From: Lithospermum erythrorhizon
Lineage: Eukaryota; Streptophyta; Magnoliopsida; Boraginales; Boraginaceae
Assembly (NCBI GenBank): GCA_019722365.1
Contig: JADFUC010000009.1
Coordinates: 124,001-188,000, forward strand
Direction of reading: 5' to 3'
Length of the DNA stretch: 64,000 nt
In this document: piece after piece, positions 24,383 through 36,600 of the stretch
Layout of the letters: every line of letters starts with the position of its first letter
Numbering within the stretch: the first letter of the stretch is position 1
Made by a program: the position numbers and the translations under genes
The notes under the pieces: generated by a model
The model's input: only the letters and a program-made list of their open reading frames with translations
The model's database searches: none
Told to the model about the DNA's origin: nothing

Positions 24383-26141
24383 ATGGCATCTCATCAAACT
24401 ATTTCCACACTTAAAGTAGTCATTCTAGCTTTGATGGCTTCAACCTCTCATGGTCTCTCCTATTATAAGCCGAAAATCACCATGAATGTGATCGATTCAT
24501 GTTGGCGTGGCAAGGCGAATTGGGCTAGCAATCGTCAAGCATTAGCTAATTGTGCCGTTGGATTTGGTAAATATGCCACAGGTGGAAAACTTGGTGCAAT
24601 ATACGTTGTCACGGATCCATCAGATAACCCTGAGAACCCAAAAATAGGGACTCTTAGATATGGTGTAATTCAATCAAAGCCACTTTGGATTGTTTTTGCT
24701 AGAGACATGGTTATTAGATTGAAAAATGAGTTGATGATAAATAGTTACAAGACTATTGATGGAAGAGGGGCAAAAGTGGACATTGCTTATGGTCCTTGCA
24801 TAACAATAGCACATGTGAACCATGTTATTGTGCATGGTATTAGGATACATGATTGTAAACCTGGGAAAAATGGAATTGTCCGAGATAGCCCCACCCATGC
24901 CGGCCGGCGCCGCGGTTCCGATGGTGATGCTATTGATATATTTGACTCAAACCATGTTTGGATTGATCATTGCTACCTTGGTCATAGCACAGATGGTCTC
25001 ATTGATGTTATTCATGGTTCAACTGGGGTTACCATTTCCAACAACTATTTCACTCAACATGATAAAGTGAGTATTCATTAATTTAATTTCTTGTACTTCT
25101 TTTTTCTTTGTAATCAAATTCTTGAAAACCTATTCAATTATGCTAATGATGAATATATTATAAATTTCAGGTCATGCTATTTGGCCACCAGGATTACTTT
25201 GCCGAAGATAAAATTATGAAAGTTACCGTAGTTTTTAATCGATTTGGCCCTGGTCTAATTCAAAGAATGCCAAGGTTCGTTGAATAAATTGTACTCCCTC
25301 AATTCATAATGAAAAATGAAAACATCAATAGATTAGAGTTGAAATGATCAGTATCTCTAAAGAATAGTGTTAATAACAAAATTTGATTTAAATGCAGGGT
25401 GAGGTCAGGTTATGCACATGTAGCAAACAACATGTATCAAGGTTGGGGTATGTATGCAATTGGAGGAAGTGGTGATCCCACCATTCTCAGTGAAGGAAAC
25501 TACTTCATGGCTCCTAAAGATGGTTATTTGAAACAAGTAAGGAGCTTTTACACCTTCCCTTGAATTAATAATAAGAAATTACATATCCACTTTTCATAAT
25601 TCGTCATACTTGATTACATTTAATTTAGAATCAATAAATGTTTAAAATTACTTGCATAATATTGGATATCCAAATTTACATCGTATCATTGATGAGTCAA
25701 GCCAACTTAGTGACCATTGCATTACAAAGGCAGGGTATGAACTTGGCTCAATACTACTAGACAAATCAGCTTAGATAACACAACTTGAATATCACTTTTC
25801 AAAAACGCTATTCAAGTAAGCCTCTAGCCTTGCGCTTTTTAATAAAATGGGGCTCATTACCAATTTGATCGAGCCAAGCCACTGAATTTGCATACTAACA
25901 TTTATTTTTTGATAAATTGTAGGTGACTAAAAGAGAGGTAAAAGATGGCTGGAAAAACTGGAAATGGAGATCATCTAGGGACAGGTTTATGAATGGAGCT
26001 TACTTCATCCCATCAGGTTATGGAAGTTGTAACCCAAACTATGAAAAACAACAAGCCTTTAAAGTCGCCGACGGCTTGATGGTTCCACTGTTGACAGCCG
26101 ATGCAGGGCCATTGCCATGCTCTACAAGGAAGGCATGCTGA
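24383..26141 (+). CDS. Secreted pectate lyase (PL1 family), four exons
   Basis: Exons 24383-25066, 25171-25274, 25398-25536 and 25923-26141 join in frame with GT-AG introns to encode 381 residues ending in TRKAC. Residues 1-24 look like a signal peptide (hydrophobic [10 protein letters not shown]), pointing to export to the cell wall. The PL1 parallel beta-helix is recognisable from [15 protein letters not shown] (124-130), GDAIDIF (181-187), WIDHC (193-197), [11 protein letters not shown] (204-214) and [24 protein letters not shown] (259-265) carries the arginine used as catalytic base in the family. The enzyme cleaves de-esterified homogalacturonan by calcium-dependent beta-elimination. The [13 protein letters not shown] and QHDKVML wording resembles the pollen LAT56/LAT59 and Amb a 1 subgroup, so a role in pollen or wall loosening is possible but not shown. 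A Gly-to-His change from the commoner STA/SSTAV wording is minor. All key motifs look intact. Confidence 0.95.
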
Positions 26142-26325
26142 GTTATGTAAATTTTCTTTCTCAAGTGGCATTCATGGTGGATGCAAGGTTTATTTGTATA
26201 TCGTATGCACACTCAAACAGTGGAGGCATAGTTTGTTTTTACATAGGCAAATAACAACTTTTTCCAATGTCGTATCTTTATTGATAGCATCTTTATTGTG
26301 TAATATTTTATTTTAACATGATCAT

Positions 26326-27708
26326 TGTATCGCGAGGAAAGATTTTATTATTTATATGCGTATCGAAAATAATAATTTTTTTTTTGGGAAAATCTTTTAA
26401 GGTACAAACGAATTTATCAAACGACGCGCTTACTATCGCCCAAGACTCCTCCCCACGCATTGACGCCTACGGTACGATTCTCGGCTGATATGGACTCGAG
26501 CTAACCTCGAGCTCGTGATTCGAGTCGATATGTGTCTCGACGTAGCTCGGGACGCAGGATTTGTCTTGACTTGCATATGGTCCGAATCAGCGCTGAAAGA
26601 AATTTTGATCCCGTGCGATTGCCTAGACTCGATCTTTGTCTTTGACTCTTGATTCTTTAGATGCGGGTCCGCGGTAAGACCGAACCCCTCCGCTTATCGG
26701 ATACGCTGGGCTAACCGGACGCCACCCTTTTATTGGATATGGGTCAATCGACGCTTGACCCCTTCTTGACTTGTGATACGTGTTCGCGGGTGGACTTTGA
26801 CGGGACGCACTCGGACACGTGTCCTCGGTTGACGCCTAAAGAACTTGTCTTCACGCCGGGCCGACTAGCTTAGAGTTTAAGTACGCGTATCAACTCACGA
26901 ACCGTAGCTTCGGTCAGTTCCTTCAACAGTGGCCTTAACAACTTCCTCAGGTTCCACGTTGACGTAGAAATATGGGCTTCGTACCGCTTGATCTTACTCT
27001 TTGATTTTGTCGTGAAGGCCCTTTTTAGCAACAAGTATTTTGCAAATTAATTTGTGTGTGTTGAAAGGGTCGCCTCAGCCTTCTCATCATCTTTCGCGGT
27101 CCTCTATTCCTCCCGGTATGTTTACGCGCCTATTTGACGTCAGTTAAGGAGCTTTAGCATTCATGATCATATCCTTGACTTAATTTAAGTAGGACTTAGC
27201 AACAGAGCTCTCAGAACGCCTTTAGCTTTTCTCCCACTCATTGCTTCTCCTTATTTTCGAAAATATGGGGGTATTTGTAGGCTTTTGGGCCTATTTCTGA
27301 TTAGCCGGTTTATTTTCAGGTGGATCATGATTTGGACCATCGAATATTTTGCATGGCTTAACCTCCAAGAAAAGGAGTTGGGCGCCTATTTGGTGCATTT
27401 TTAGGTCAAAGGTCAGTTTATTTATTGACCCCAAAATTTCCTTGTTTCATTTATTTAAGCCCCGTATCTTTCGGAAACCTATTCTAGCTTTATAATTAGG
27501 TTTATTTAGTGTAAAACCCTAATTTTAATATAAAATTAATATTAGGTCCTTGCATCCTGGGAATCCTATTATTTTCTCCTGGCTTGAATTTAATCCGGAA
27601 GCTTGGGTGAAGCCTAATTAACACGTGTAATCGTGTGATCGGTTGAAAATTAATTAAATTATTAAATCCATAAAAATGAATTTTATTAATTAAATTTTCA
27701 CTATCTGT
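26326..27708 (-). mobile_element. Second LTR of the Gypsy-type family, with PPT
   Basis: The left end (TGTATCGCG, then AAGATTTTATTATTTATATG) matches the left end of the 21.7-kb solo LTR, and the right end reads TTAATTAAATTTTCACTATCTG. Next to it at 27709-27718 is GCCCCCTCAA. This is the complement of a GAGGGGGC polypurine tract, as seen at the 3' LTR of the 45.4-58.2 kb element. The body carries the family's AACCCTAATTTT and CACGTG motifs. The tract shows that internal DNA once continued to the right. Only about 0.9 kb of non-coding sequence may remain before Copia DNA begins. Ends are approximate and no target duplication was found. Confidence 0.65.
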
Positions 27709-28640
27709 GCCCCCTCAAACCCGCAATACACGAATAAAGGTCGGTGTTCTAATCTACCAGTTTTACAATGAGATATAATCACTGCAATACTGCCTTGAAC
27801 TTGCTCTGGGCCTTCTTTCCAACTTTAATCTCTCGTGATTTTTATGGATTTTCCGTGGCAAATGCTGGTACGTTACGGCACAATTTAATTTCTCATTTAA
27901 TAAATTAATTGTCGTCTTGGATATATCCTGACATAAATTTAATATTTTGTCGGGGTCTTGATCTTCGGCTTCATTTCCGATCCCTAGGGGATGTATGGAG
28001 AATTAATTTCCGATCCCTCTTTCTTCTTCATAGGGTTCGAAAATCCCAAGCCAAAAGTAGAATTTTTTTTCTTATCTTTCACTTGCTCGAAAAATTGTAC
28101 GCGCGCGAGACTACTTTTTTTTTTCTTCTCCCTTTTCCTCTTGATTTTCGAACCAAACTAGGTTCAAATTTTTTTTTTCATTTCTTGATATTTTGGAACC
28201 ATGCAATGCTCAAACAAGAATAATTTTTTTTGCATCTTTATTGATTCGGTGTATCTCGCTTCTCAACTCAATTGCTTTCTCGCATTCGATCTTCATTCAA
28301 GCAAAGCCTCCCACATTTTTACTTTAATTCTTCAAGTAAATTTGCTCATAGTATTACCTGGTGATATAGTTTCATGAAAATATTACCAAATTAGGTTTAA
28401 CTAGAATAAATCCCATAATTTTCGTAATTTCGTATGTTTTTGAGAATCTCGCTTTTAAATTCGCGCCGAATTTTCTTTTGAATTGTTCCCGCAATTGGTC
28501 AAGTCGAACGACTTGAAATTAACTAGAAGTTTCTCCTCAAGTAGGTTATCGTATCACCTTGATTCTTTGCTTTTCTAATTTTTCACTTTCACGCCTTCAT
28601 TTGACGAACACTTTGTATGATGTCCTATTTTTGCATCGCT
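27709..28640. other. Probable non-coding remnant of the adjoining Gypsy element
   Basis: The sequence is T-rich with no pol motifs. A 104-codon plus-strand frame at 27909-28223 is rich in Phe, Leu and Arg and matches nothing known. I read this stretch as the 3' untranslated internal part of the element whose LTR ends at 27708. Confidence 0.35.
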
Positions 28641-28789
28641 TGAGTTCTTCGTATATCTCCTCTACTATCACCTTGGCGGTAACTCCATATGGTCTCGGTT
28701 GCACAAGTGGACGCGACGCCTCCTCATTAACCCCGTGAAAGATTAATAACATGGTCATCCGTGTCAACCCCAGGCTAAACCGTGATTCT

Positions 28790-31690
28790 GTGGTACGACT
28801 TTAGGTCATCCCCCTGCTCCACAATTACGAAAAATAATTGAAAGTACATACTTGGCCATCCCTCGAAGCCGCTTAAAAGATTAATAACGTAATTACGTAA
28901 AACTTTTCTCTAGAAAAATTAATAACTAGGCACGCACCATGCAAACTTCATTACCTAAATCACCTTCACTCTTTGAAAAAGAATTCAAGATATATGTGGA
29001 TCTTAATATCCATCCACCGCCCGGACTATTCGTATTTTATGGTATTAATTGATTTAATCTAGTGATGGTCACAGTTTATTTATCATTAAGTCGGATATAG
29101 CATTTGCAAAATTTCTGCTCAAATAATCAAATTAGAGCACAATTTCGATTATACTATAAAGAAAGTTAGGGACTTGACAATGTCAGAATTTACATCAATC
29201 TCATTTAATAATTATTGCATGTCAATCAGACATTCTTAAACATCCTGCCTCATGCATACACAAAATGGTTTAGCAAAATTATTAATTAAACGCTTAAGAC
29301 CAAGTGCTAATCATAAACATATTCATATCAACTTGCAATTGGTCAAGAATCCGATATTTCCCATCTAAACATTTTTATCAAGCAGCTTTATGTATCAATA
29401 AACACCATAAGCACAAAAGCATGGACCTCAAAGGAGGTCATATATATGTGGTACGAGTCACCCCTCTCATTATTAGATATCTCAACCTTTAATGCGTGAT
29501 TTTTTCAGAAATCTTTGTCGATTGCCGCTTCGACGTAGATAGTTTTTCCTCCTCTAGGAGGAAAGGAAAATTTTAAAAGGACATAACGTGATATGTTCCA
29601 TCTTATCAGACGTAACCCATATAATAATCTGGGCCGGAAGAAATAAAAGAAAAGCAAGCGCACTTACAAGGTTTAGCAAATCAATTGCCGATTCATTTAT
29701 TGATATGAAAAAAGTGACAAAAAGCTCGCTACGTACCGATCACATTACTTCCTTCTGATTGAAATTCAAGAAAAAATGATATAGCAATACATCCAAGGCA
29801 CGCCTCAAGCATTGCCGGCTCATGTGGTCAAGGATAAAAATCAAAAGTTAAAAAGGGCGTAAAAGATTGATACGAATGAAAGTGGATCTTGATAAGACAC
29901 TAAATGATAATGATAACCCCCGTGATAGAAAAAACGATTTCTCAAGAAGATAAGATGACGAAACGGAGATCATCGATAATGAAATCAAAAATAAGAACGA
30001 TCTCGAGATTTCTATCAATTATCTTAATACGTGAAATCTTTGGAACTGAAAAATAAGTATTGATGAATTATTTGCATTCTCCATCGTATATGAAATTGCG
30101 AATAAAAAATGATGATCCCGAACCCGCATCTGTGAGTTGAATGTCACGGTCGACTGATTGGCTAAAATGGAAAGATACAATAGATACTTTTAATTGAAAT
30201 CTCTAAAGATCGAAAAGTATTTCAAGCATATCATGACTATTCCCCGAATGTATGAAACATGTTAGTTATTAGCGGTTCATGAGAAAACGAGACGAAAACG
30301 AGATTGTAAAGATACAAGGCTCGCCTTTGTCGCACAAGATTTTTCTCAAAGACCCGAATCGACATGAGGTAACTTATTCTCCCTGGCATGATGTCATTAC
30401 TTTCTCGTTATTTAATGGTGCTTCATGTAAGATTCAATAATCTTGATATGCATCTTATGGATGTTATTACAACCTATTTATATGGATCAATTTTGATAAC
30501 GATATATACATGAAAATTCGGAAAGATTTAAAATGATCAAACATCTAAATCCAAGAAAATGTACGCAATTAGGGTCAGAAAGATCACTTTATGAGTTAAA
30601 ACAACTGGACGAATGTGGTATAATAGGCTAAGTGAAAATTTACTTAAAGAGGAGTACATGTAATCCTATTTGTCTTTGTGTTTTTATAAAGAAAATAATA
30701 TCCGCTTTTGTAATCATTGTTGTCTATGTTGACATCTAAATAATATTAGAACTCATAAAGAAATCAAAGAAGCAATTAATTACTTAAAAGAAAGAATTTG
30801 AAACGAAAGATTCAAGACTCAGTTCCGCTCTCGTTTACAAATTAAGTATACTAAAATGGTATTTTGGCACACCAATCAAATTACATGTAAAAGTGGTATT
30901 TAAAAGGTTTAACAATGGATAACGCAACCCTTTTAAGCAATTCAATGACGGCTAACACTTAATATCAAGTATGACTACTCGCTCTAAGGAAGAAAATGAA
31001 GATCTTGGTAATCAAGTACCATACCTCAAACACTGAGCCTTAATGTATCTTCGCTAATTGTGCCAAGATACTTATATAGCTTTGGCAGCTGAATTTTACT
31101 AGCAAGCATTTAGTTCTGTCCTACAAAAAGAGACATTGAAAAGTGATAAAACATATATTTCGAGACATCTCGAGGCACGCCCGATCTGGGTTTGTTTGAT
31201 CCTAACAATACAAAACCAGCTTTTACTTGGTTACGTAGACGTTGTGTTATTTGTCTATCCACATAATGCTAAATCACGCATGTGATATATGTATTTACAT
31301 GGTAAATATTATAATATCACGAGGATCCCGTATGCATACTGTGAATCACTTCTTCAAATCATTCTAAAGTTATTGCCCTTCATGAAGCTAGCAAAGAGTG
31401 TGTATGGTCGAGATCACCGACACAACATATACAAGAAACGCCCCGGCCTCTCAACCGACAAGAGTCCAACAATATCAGACGAAGATAACGCCGCATGCTG
31501 CTACTCAAATTAAGGAAGCGTTATATCAAAAGTGACATGACCAAACACATTCACTCAAGAACTTGAAAGAAACAAGGAGGTAGATATCCAAGATATTCGC
31601 TCATGCGAGCACAATGTAGCGTATCTCTTCACAAAGGCTCTTCCGACATCGCTTTCAAGAAGCACATTTAAAGTATCGAACGTGTCACCT
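28790..31690 (+). pseudogene. Copia pol remnant (integrase, RT, RNase H)
   Basis: Around 28810 a gag-pre-integrase piece reads RKIIEST. Integrase follows with an IHPPPGLF stretch (about 29010) and a FTSISFNNYCMSI-like stretch (about 29190). Around 29510-30100 is the long integrase-RT linker (DWLKWKD-type). Reverse transcriptase begins with FMRKRDENEIV at about 30270 and continues through LVAQ, TYSP, LMDV-TYLYGS and SLYELKQ to a VYVD motif near 30735. RNase H ends with SPTISDEDNAACC (about 31450), DIQDIRSCEHN and LFTKALPTS (about 31625). Stops and frameshifts occur every few dozen codons, so no protein is made. Confidence 0.85.
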
Positions 31691-31851
31691 TCGAGATCTT
31701 TGAAAGAATCACCTATGTTTCATCGGTGTATATATTGTTGTAATTTCTTCCTCATGGAGTTTTTGTCCCACCGGGTTTCGCTTCAAAAGGTTTTTAACGA
31801 GGCAACATGTATTCCCAGATATTCAAGGACGCTTGATATTTCCGTGGGGAG

Positions 31852-32138
31852 TTGCTATAAACGCTGTAACAGATAACCCACTCGTTGAAATATCAACCAT
31901 GGTTAAAAAACCATAGTTAAAGAAACCATGGTTAATTTCCAACTACGTAATAACAGTAAATAGTAAGATACTGCTAAACACTATGAAAGTGAATAATGTT
32001 TGTATAGTAATTTCTCACCTATATATAAACCCTCATTTCATTTCATTTGTATAATAACAAGCAAAGAATAATAGTCAAATTAATAGAAAGAGTTTTTTAT
32101 ACTTCTCTTGCATTATTTCTATTATAGTTTTATTATAA
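31852..32138 (+). repeat. 3' LTR of the plus-strand Copia element
   Basis: The LTR starts after the GTGGGGAG purine tract. It contains three copies of the AACCATGGTT palindrome (one with a change) between 31895 and 31935, a TATATATAAACC box at about 32020 and an AATAATAGTC-rich end. Its right limit is set where the next element begins, so it is uncertain by about 15 bp. Confidence 0.6.
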
Positions 32139-32382
32139 ATATAACGAAAAATAAAGTAAATAGATAGAGAGAATAATAAATAATTAGAATGATATCTTTT
32201 ATTGCTTTTGTTGATGTCTAGAACACAATACAATGAATGCTTATTTATAGACTTTCAATATATATCACACAAGGTAATTACTTGGTAATAAGTAACTCTG
32301 CAGTTAAGTGCAGAACCTAATAACTTCTTAATCAATTCATCTCCTTTCGATTCCGATGTTACATCCACACATTTTCATAACA
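32134..32382 (-). repeat. 3' LTR of the second minus-strand element
   Basis: It is the left copy of the pair. In element orientation it starts TGTTATG (plus-strand ...CATAACA ending at 32382) and contains GGAGATGAATTGATTAA and AATAAAAGATATCATTC. The inner end is preceded by CCTAGAAG. Confidence 0.7.
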
Positions 32383-32409
32383 CTTCTAGGATGTCTAATT
32401 AACTAAAAA

Positions 32410-33660
32410 TATGCCCTCGTTAAAACCTTACTAGGAAAAACTGTCTGGGATAAAATTCAAATATGAAAAGAGCCGCATTATTCTCAACATACTTTATAAT
32501 GTTGCTCTATTAAACCTTATCAGAAAAAACGCCATTTCGAACAAAACCTTACTCAAGGAAAAAGAGTACAACACATATTAACTTCCCTCACGACTCACAT
32601 CACTGACATCACTTAGTCCACGTGAGTCTTATATTTATGGATGTGCTGAACGTGCTGGCGCAGGGGCCGATTTAGTGCGAATATATTCCGCCAGATTATT
32701 ACAATATCGAATTTATTGAAAATCGATTTCACCATTCCTTTAAAAATCATGTGGCAGAGGAACACCAATATATTTTTGCTCTATCTCATTTGATATGTCA
32801 TTCATTTAATCAGGTAACATCTACAATTATCGCTATAAAGATCAAGCCACTTAATTAACTTTCATATGATAAATCATAAGTAATACGATCTCGCTTCGAT
32901 TATATTCCCTAACCAAACTTATTCACAATTTCTTCTCGCATTTCAAGATCTCTACGTGTTGATTTATTTTATCGATCTATTTGTTTCATACATCACCATG
33001 AAATACATAACTATCGAGCAAATAAATGTCATGTACTGCGGATCTTCCAATATAGATCATATAAGTATTATGCATTCGGATAATCAATTGTGTATAAATT
33101 GAATATGTTCTACTGGAACAATCTTATATCCCTTATATATTTAACTTCATTTCAATGCATTCGTGTTGACATTTCCTCCTAATATATATCACTATTTCAA
33201 TATCACTTATATATGATACTTCAGGATCAAATAATCCTTTTTGTACTTTCTCTTGTCATTAATGGGCCATTGTTCACATTTGGTGATATTATAATTGTTG
33301 GGGTACTGAATGTGATCTATCAATGGTATTTCATCTCAAATTCCTTCTCTTTAAGAAGTTTTACAACTCGGGAAAGCTCTTCAAGAGTTCCAATAACGTT
33401 TAAGTCATGTTTAAAATTGTCATTTTCTATAACTTTTCTCCCGATCTTTACATGTAAATACAACGCCATGTAAGATCATTCATATAACCATCTTTGGTTA
33501 AATATTCACTTCCTGAAACCCTCAAGGGATAAAACCTAGTAAAACAAAATACTATATTTCTCTTTAGATATACTTCAAGTAATTGTCTCATTAAAAAACC
33601 TTACCAAGAAAAACCCAGTTGGGAAAAACTTAGTGAAGGGAAAAGAGTACAATGCATATC
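32410..33660 (-). repeat. Three copies of a conserved 3' non-coding motif
   Basis: The phrase TTAAAAACCTTACCAAGAAAAACC(C) followed by AGT(T)GGGA and AAGGGAAAAGAGTACAA occurs near 33590. Shorter or altered copies occur near 32420 and 32510. The complement of the same phrase (CCCACCGGGTTT, then AAGGTTTTTAACGAGGCA) lies just downstream of RNase H in the plus-strand Copia element, at about 31770-31805. This marks the stretch as the post-pol region of related elements. Confidence 0.6.
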
Positions 33661-36600
33661 GTGATCTTCCTCGATTTAGATCATCATTCTATATCATATC
33701 TTCCCCCTCGATGACAAGAATTTAGATTATTCAAGTAAATCCAAATAACGCTACAAGCGCTTGTTAATATCGCATGCTTATGTAATCATGTATCGCTTGT
33801 AAGATATACATTGTAATCGGGTACTTCAAGACCAAGCTTCATGTCTTCCGGACGAGATATTAAATTATTCTTATGGATCTTACTTTTAATCAGACAAAAT
33901 ATTTCTTACCATGATCAAATATGATATGAATTTATACTTACATGGCTAATTGTCATGTATATATCTTTACAAAAATATTTAATTTCAAATTACCGAGCAC
34001 TTTGCTCCCCGACAATCGAGAACCGTATTGTGAGTATATAAATTTATAATTACATGCCTAATTGGCTTCGTATATACCTTTTATAAGGCATTTGATTCCA
34101 AATCGATTATAAACATCTCTGTTTAACAATCGAGAACTCTACAACAGCTTGTCAGGTTAACTTATTCATGATAACTTAGTCATTGATAACTCTTCTAGAG
34201 TCTCTATAAAGTATAATCGGATCTTCAGTAGTATCATGATTATTTATGTCACCATTAATGATAAATAAATCAAATCATCAATAAAAATATGAAATATCAA
34301 TATCAACTTACTATTAATAATTCAAATGTCTCATAGCACATAATAAGTAAACAAATAGATCGTACAATCACATAGGGCATAATATAAAGTTAAACATGTA
34401 TGACATATTATCGATAAACTTCTATGTTCATGCGAGATATCAAATAGAATGAGAATGCAAATCAATGTTTAATAATGCAAATGGGGTCGCAATCCATCTT
34501 CCGGATGGCTTTAAATATTCAAATATTTTATATTAACTCAACTGAGTTAAGTTCCCGGGAATATAGATATGTGCTTCATGCATCATTAATCCTTCTACAT
34601 GTTTTCATGTATACGTATTTCGTTGCATGCTATATTATAAGTCATGCACGCAACCGCAGGTTATCTTTGTCATACTTCAAATATTTATATAATTTTATAC
34701 TCCTATCAAAAGGTGTACGTGGTTACCTTATAACTTATTTAGTGTTTCAGGGTACAAATATTATATTTAAAATTCAGGCTATTTATTCTCACAAGTACCC
34801 AAGACATATGCACTAGTTTTCAAGTCTAAATTTCACTTATATAAATAAGGCTTCATTATATCGCACTAGTATATACTCTTCACGAGTATCATATTTCATT
34901 GCATTGAGTCTAAATTTCTCATTTATATAAAGGAAGTTTTATGATTTTGACAGCTTTTTCTTTGGCCATTCATAAATATATACATCTACTCAATTTAACG
35001 AGATAGATTTCAGATCCTCATATTGCTTCACGATATGTAGCCTTCTGGTCAGATGCAATATTTATTGTCGACAATCCTTTAATTCTCGTTCCACCATGTT
35101 CACGAGAATCGAGATCTCATTATAGTCATGAATTTCAAGTTATGTAAATGTCTTCTAGACACGAGCTTAGTTTATTCATGATATATTCACGCACTTTCCG
35201 CAGTGATATTCTCCTAGACCATCTTCACGTCATATCTTCTCGACGGGTGGAACTATATCATTTACAACGGTTCTTCTCGTGAAACTCTCCACTCTATTTT
35301 GAGTGTTTACAATCAGAGTAAGCATTTCATCAGGCTTTGAGGTCGAAATTTGTTTGTAGTGAATCTCTAATTCATATCATACCTTATTCATATTTTCTCT
35401 TGAACTTCAAGCTTCATATTTATTCATTTTGGAGTGATTTAATATAGTGTGGATATTTCAATTCAAGATAGTCTATTATTTTTTTTCAGTTGTATACTAT
35501 TCTCCCCCTCAATGTTGAAAACATTGATATATCACAATGAAAAAGTACTTGATAAGTTAATTTCAATTCTGTATTTCCAAGTATATAGATATACATACCT
35601 TTCCGTATAATAATCATTTAAAAATCATCATTTGTGCATAAGATCATGTAATATATGATTTAATACATAACTCCTATAAGAAATACGCGCTTCTCGACCA
35701 AATCAACTATATCGGGGAGTTTTATAATAATTTGGCAAGCACGCGAATGTAAAGTGTTGTTACTACATATTGTAAAATTTATCAATGATCAATTGGGTAT
35801 CGCATGTAATTCAACGCGTCTCTACAAATAACCTGATGCATTACACTACGTGTTTCACATAAATTCTTCAAACTTAATAGTTTATTGGCTCTTCAAATTC
35901 TAGCCCTCAATAAATATTTAATTGGTTCTTTCTCAAGATCATAACTAACCTGACGCAGGTTCCTTAACTGCTATGCCAAATACGTGGGCCTCCCTTCACA
36001 ATTCTCAAACTTCCTAAGCTTCGACAAAAGCGTATTTTGATATACAAACATGTTTGTTACTTCATATAATAATATATTAGCTCTTCTTAGAGACCAATTG
36101 ATTTTGCTACACTTTTAACAAATATTAGCTCTTTCTCGAGCTCTCGCTTTTGTCTAACGCTGTAGATAATTTGATTACATGTTTTCAAACCGTTTAGATT
36201 CCTTTCTCGCATTTAATAATACAAGGTGACTAATACATATTTTGAGGGTAAATCGATCTCGTTATATCTTTCCTGCAGCATTCAATTAATTTTGCATCAG
36301 CTCGATATCAGAATAACACTCGGCTTGTGTTATTGGGATAAGAAAATATTTCTTATCTTTTAGAATGCTGTTTAGGCTGTTTCACTCATCTACAAGACTC
36401 CTATTCTTTTATCCATATCATAGGCAATCCTAATGAGAATTGAAAATCATACATCGTAAGTTCTCACGAAAGATAAAGCGTGTCACAAAGTGTGACCTGC
36501 TAAATACCAAATCTTTCCTTAGCTGTAACTAAATTTCTAGACATATATAATCACAATACTAACTATGATTAGAAAATTCATTGTTCCTTCAAGATATTTA

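Larger units (their letters stand above)
28650..32138 (+). mobile_element. 5'-truncated Copia element, plus strand
   Basis: Pol domains follow in Copia order on the plus strand up to a purine tract (GTGGGGAG, 31844-31851) and a 3' LTR of about 285 bp. No 5' LTR, primer site, gag or protease could be found to the left, so the left part is missing or unrecognisable. The body is broken by many indels. Its left border lies against remnants of the Gypsy-type LTR element. Its right border abuts a second, minus-strand Copia-type element. Confidence 0.85.

Noticed and set aside
24674..25070. Frames overlapping pectate lyase exon 1 in other phases
   Set aside because: They are shadows of the real coding frame, whose motifs and exon junctions are clear.
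26101..26316. 71-codon ORF overlapping the pectate lyase 3' end
   Set aside because: It runs from the last exon into the 3' untranslated region in another phase and has no domain.
21726..27718. A single LTR element carrying the pectate lyase gene as cargo
   Set aside because: The left LTR has its own perfect target duplication and no adjoining polypurine tract, while the right LTR has the tract on its outer side. The two are better read as separate insertions.
34475..34816. 113-codon plus-strand ORF inside the second Copia-type element
   Set aside because: AT-driven Ile/Tyr/Leu-rich frame with no domain, antisense to the element.
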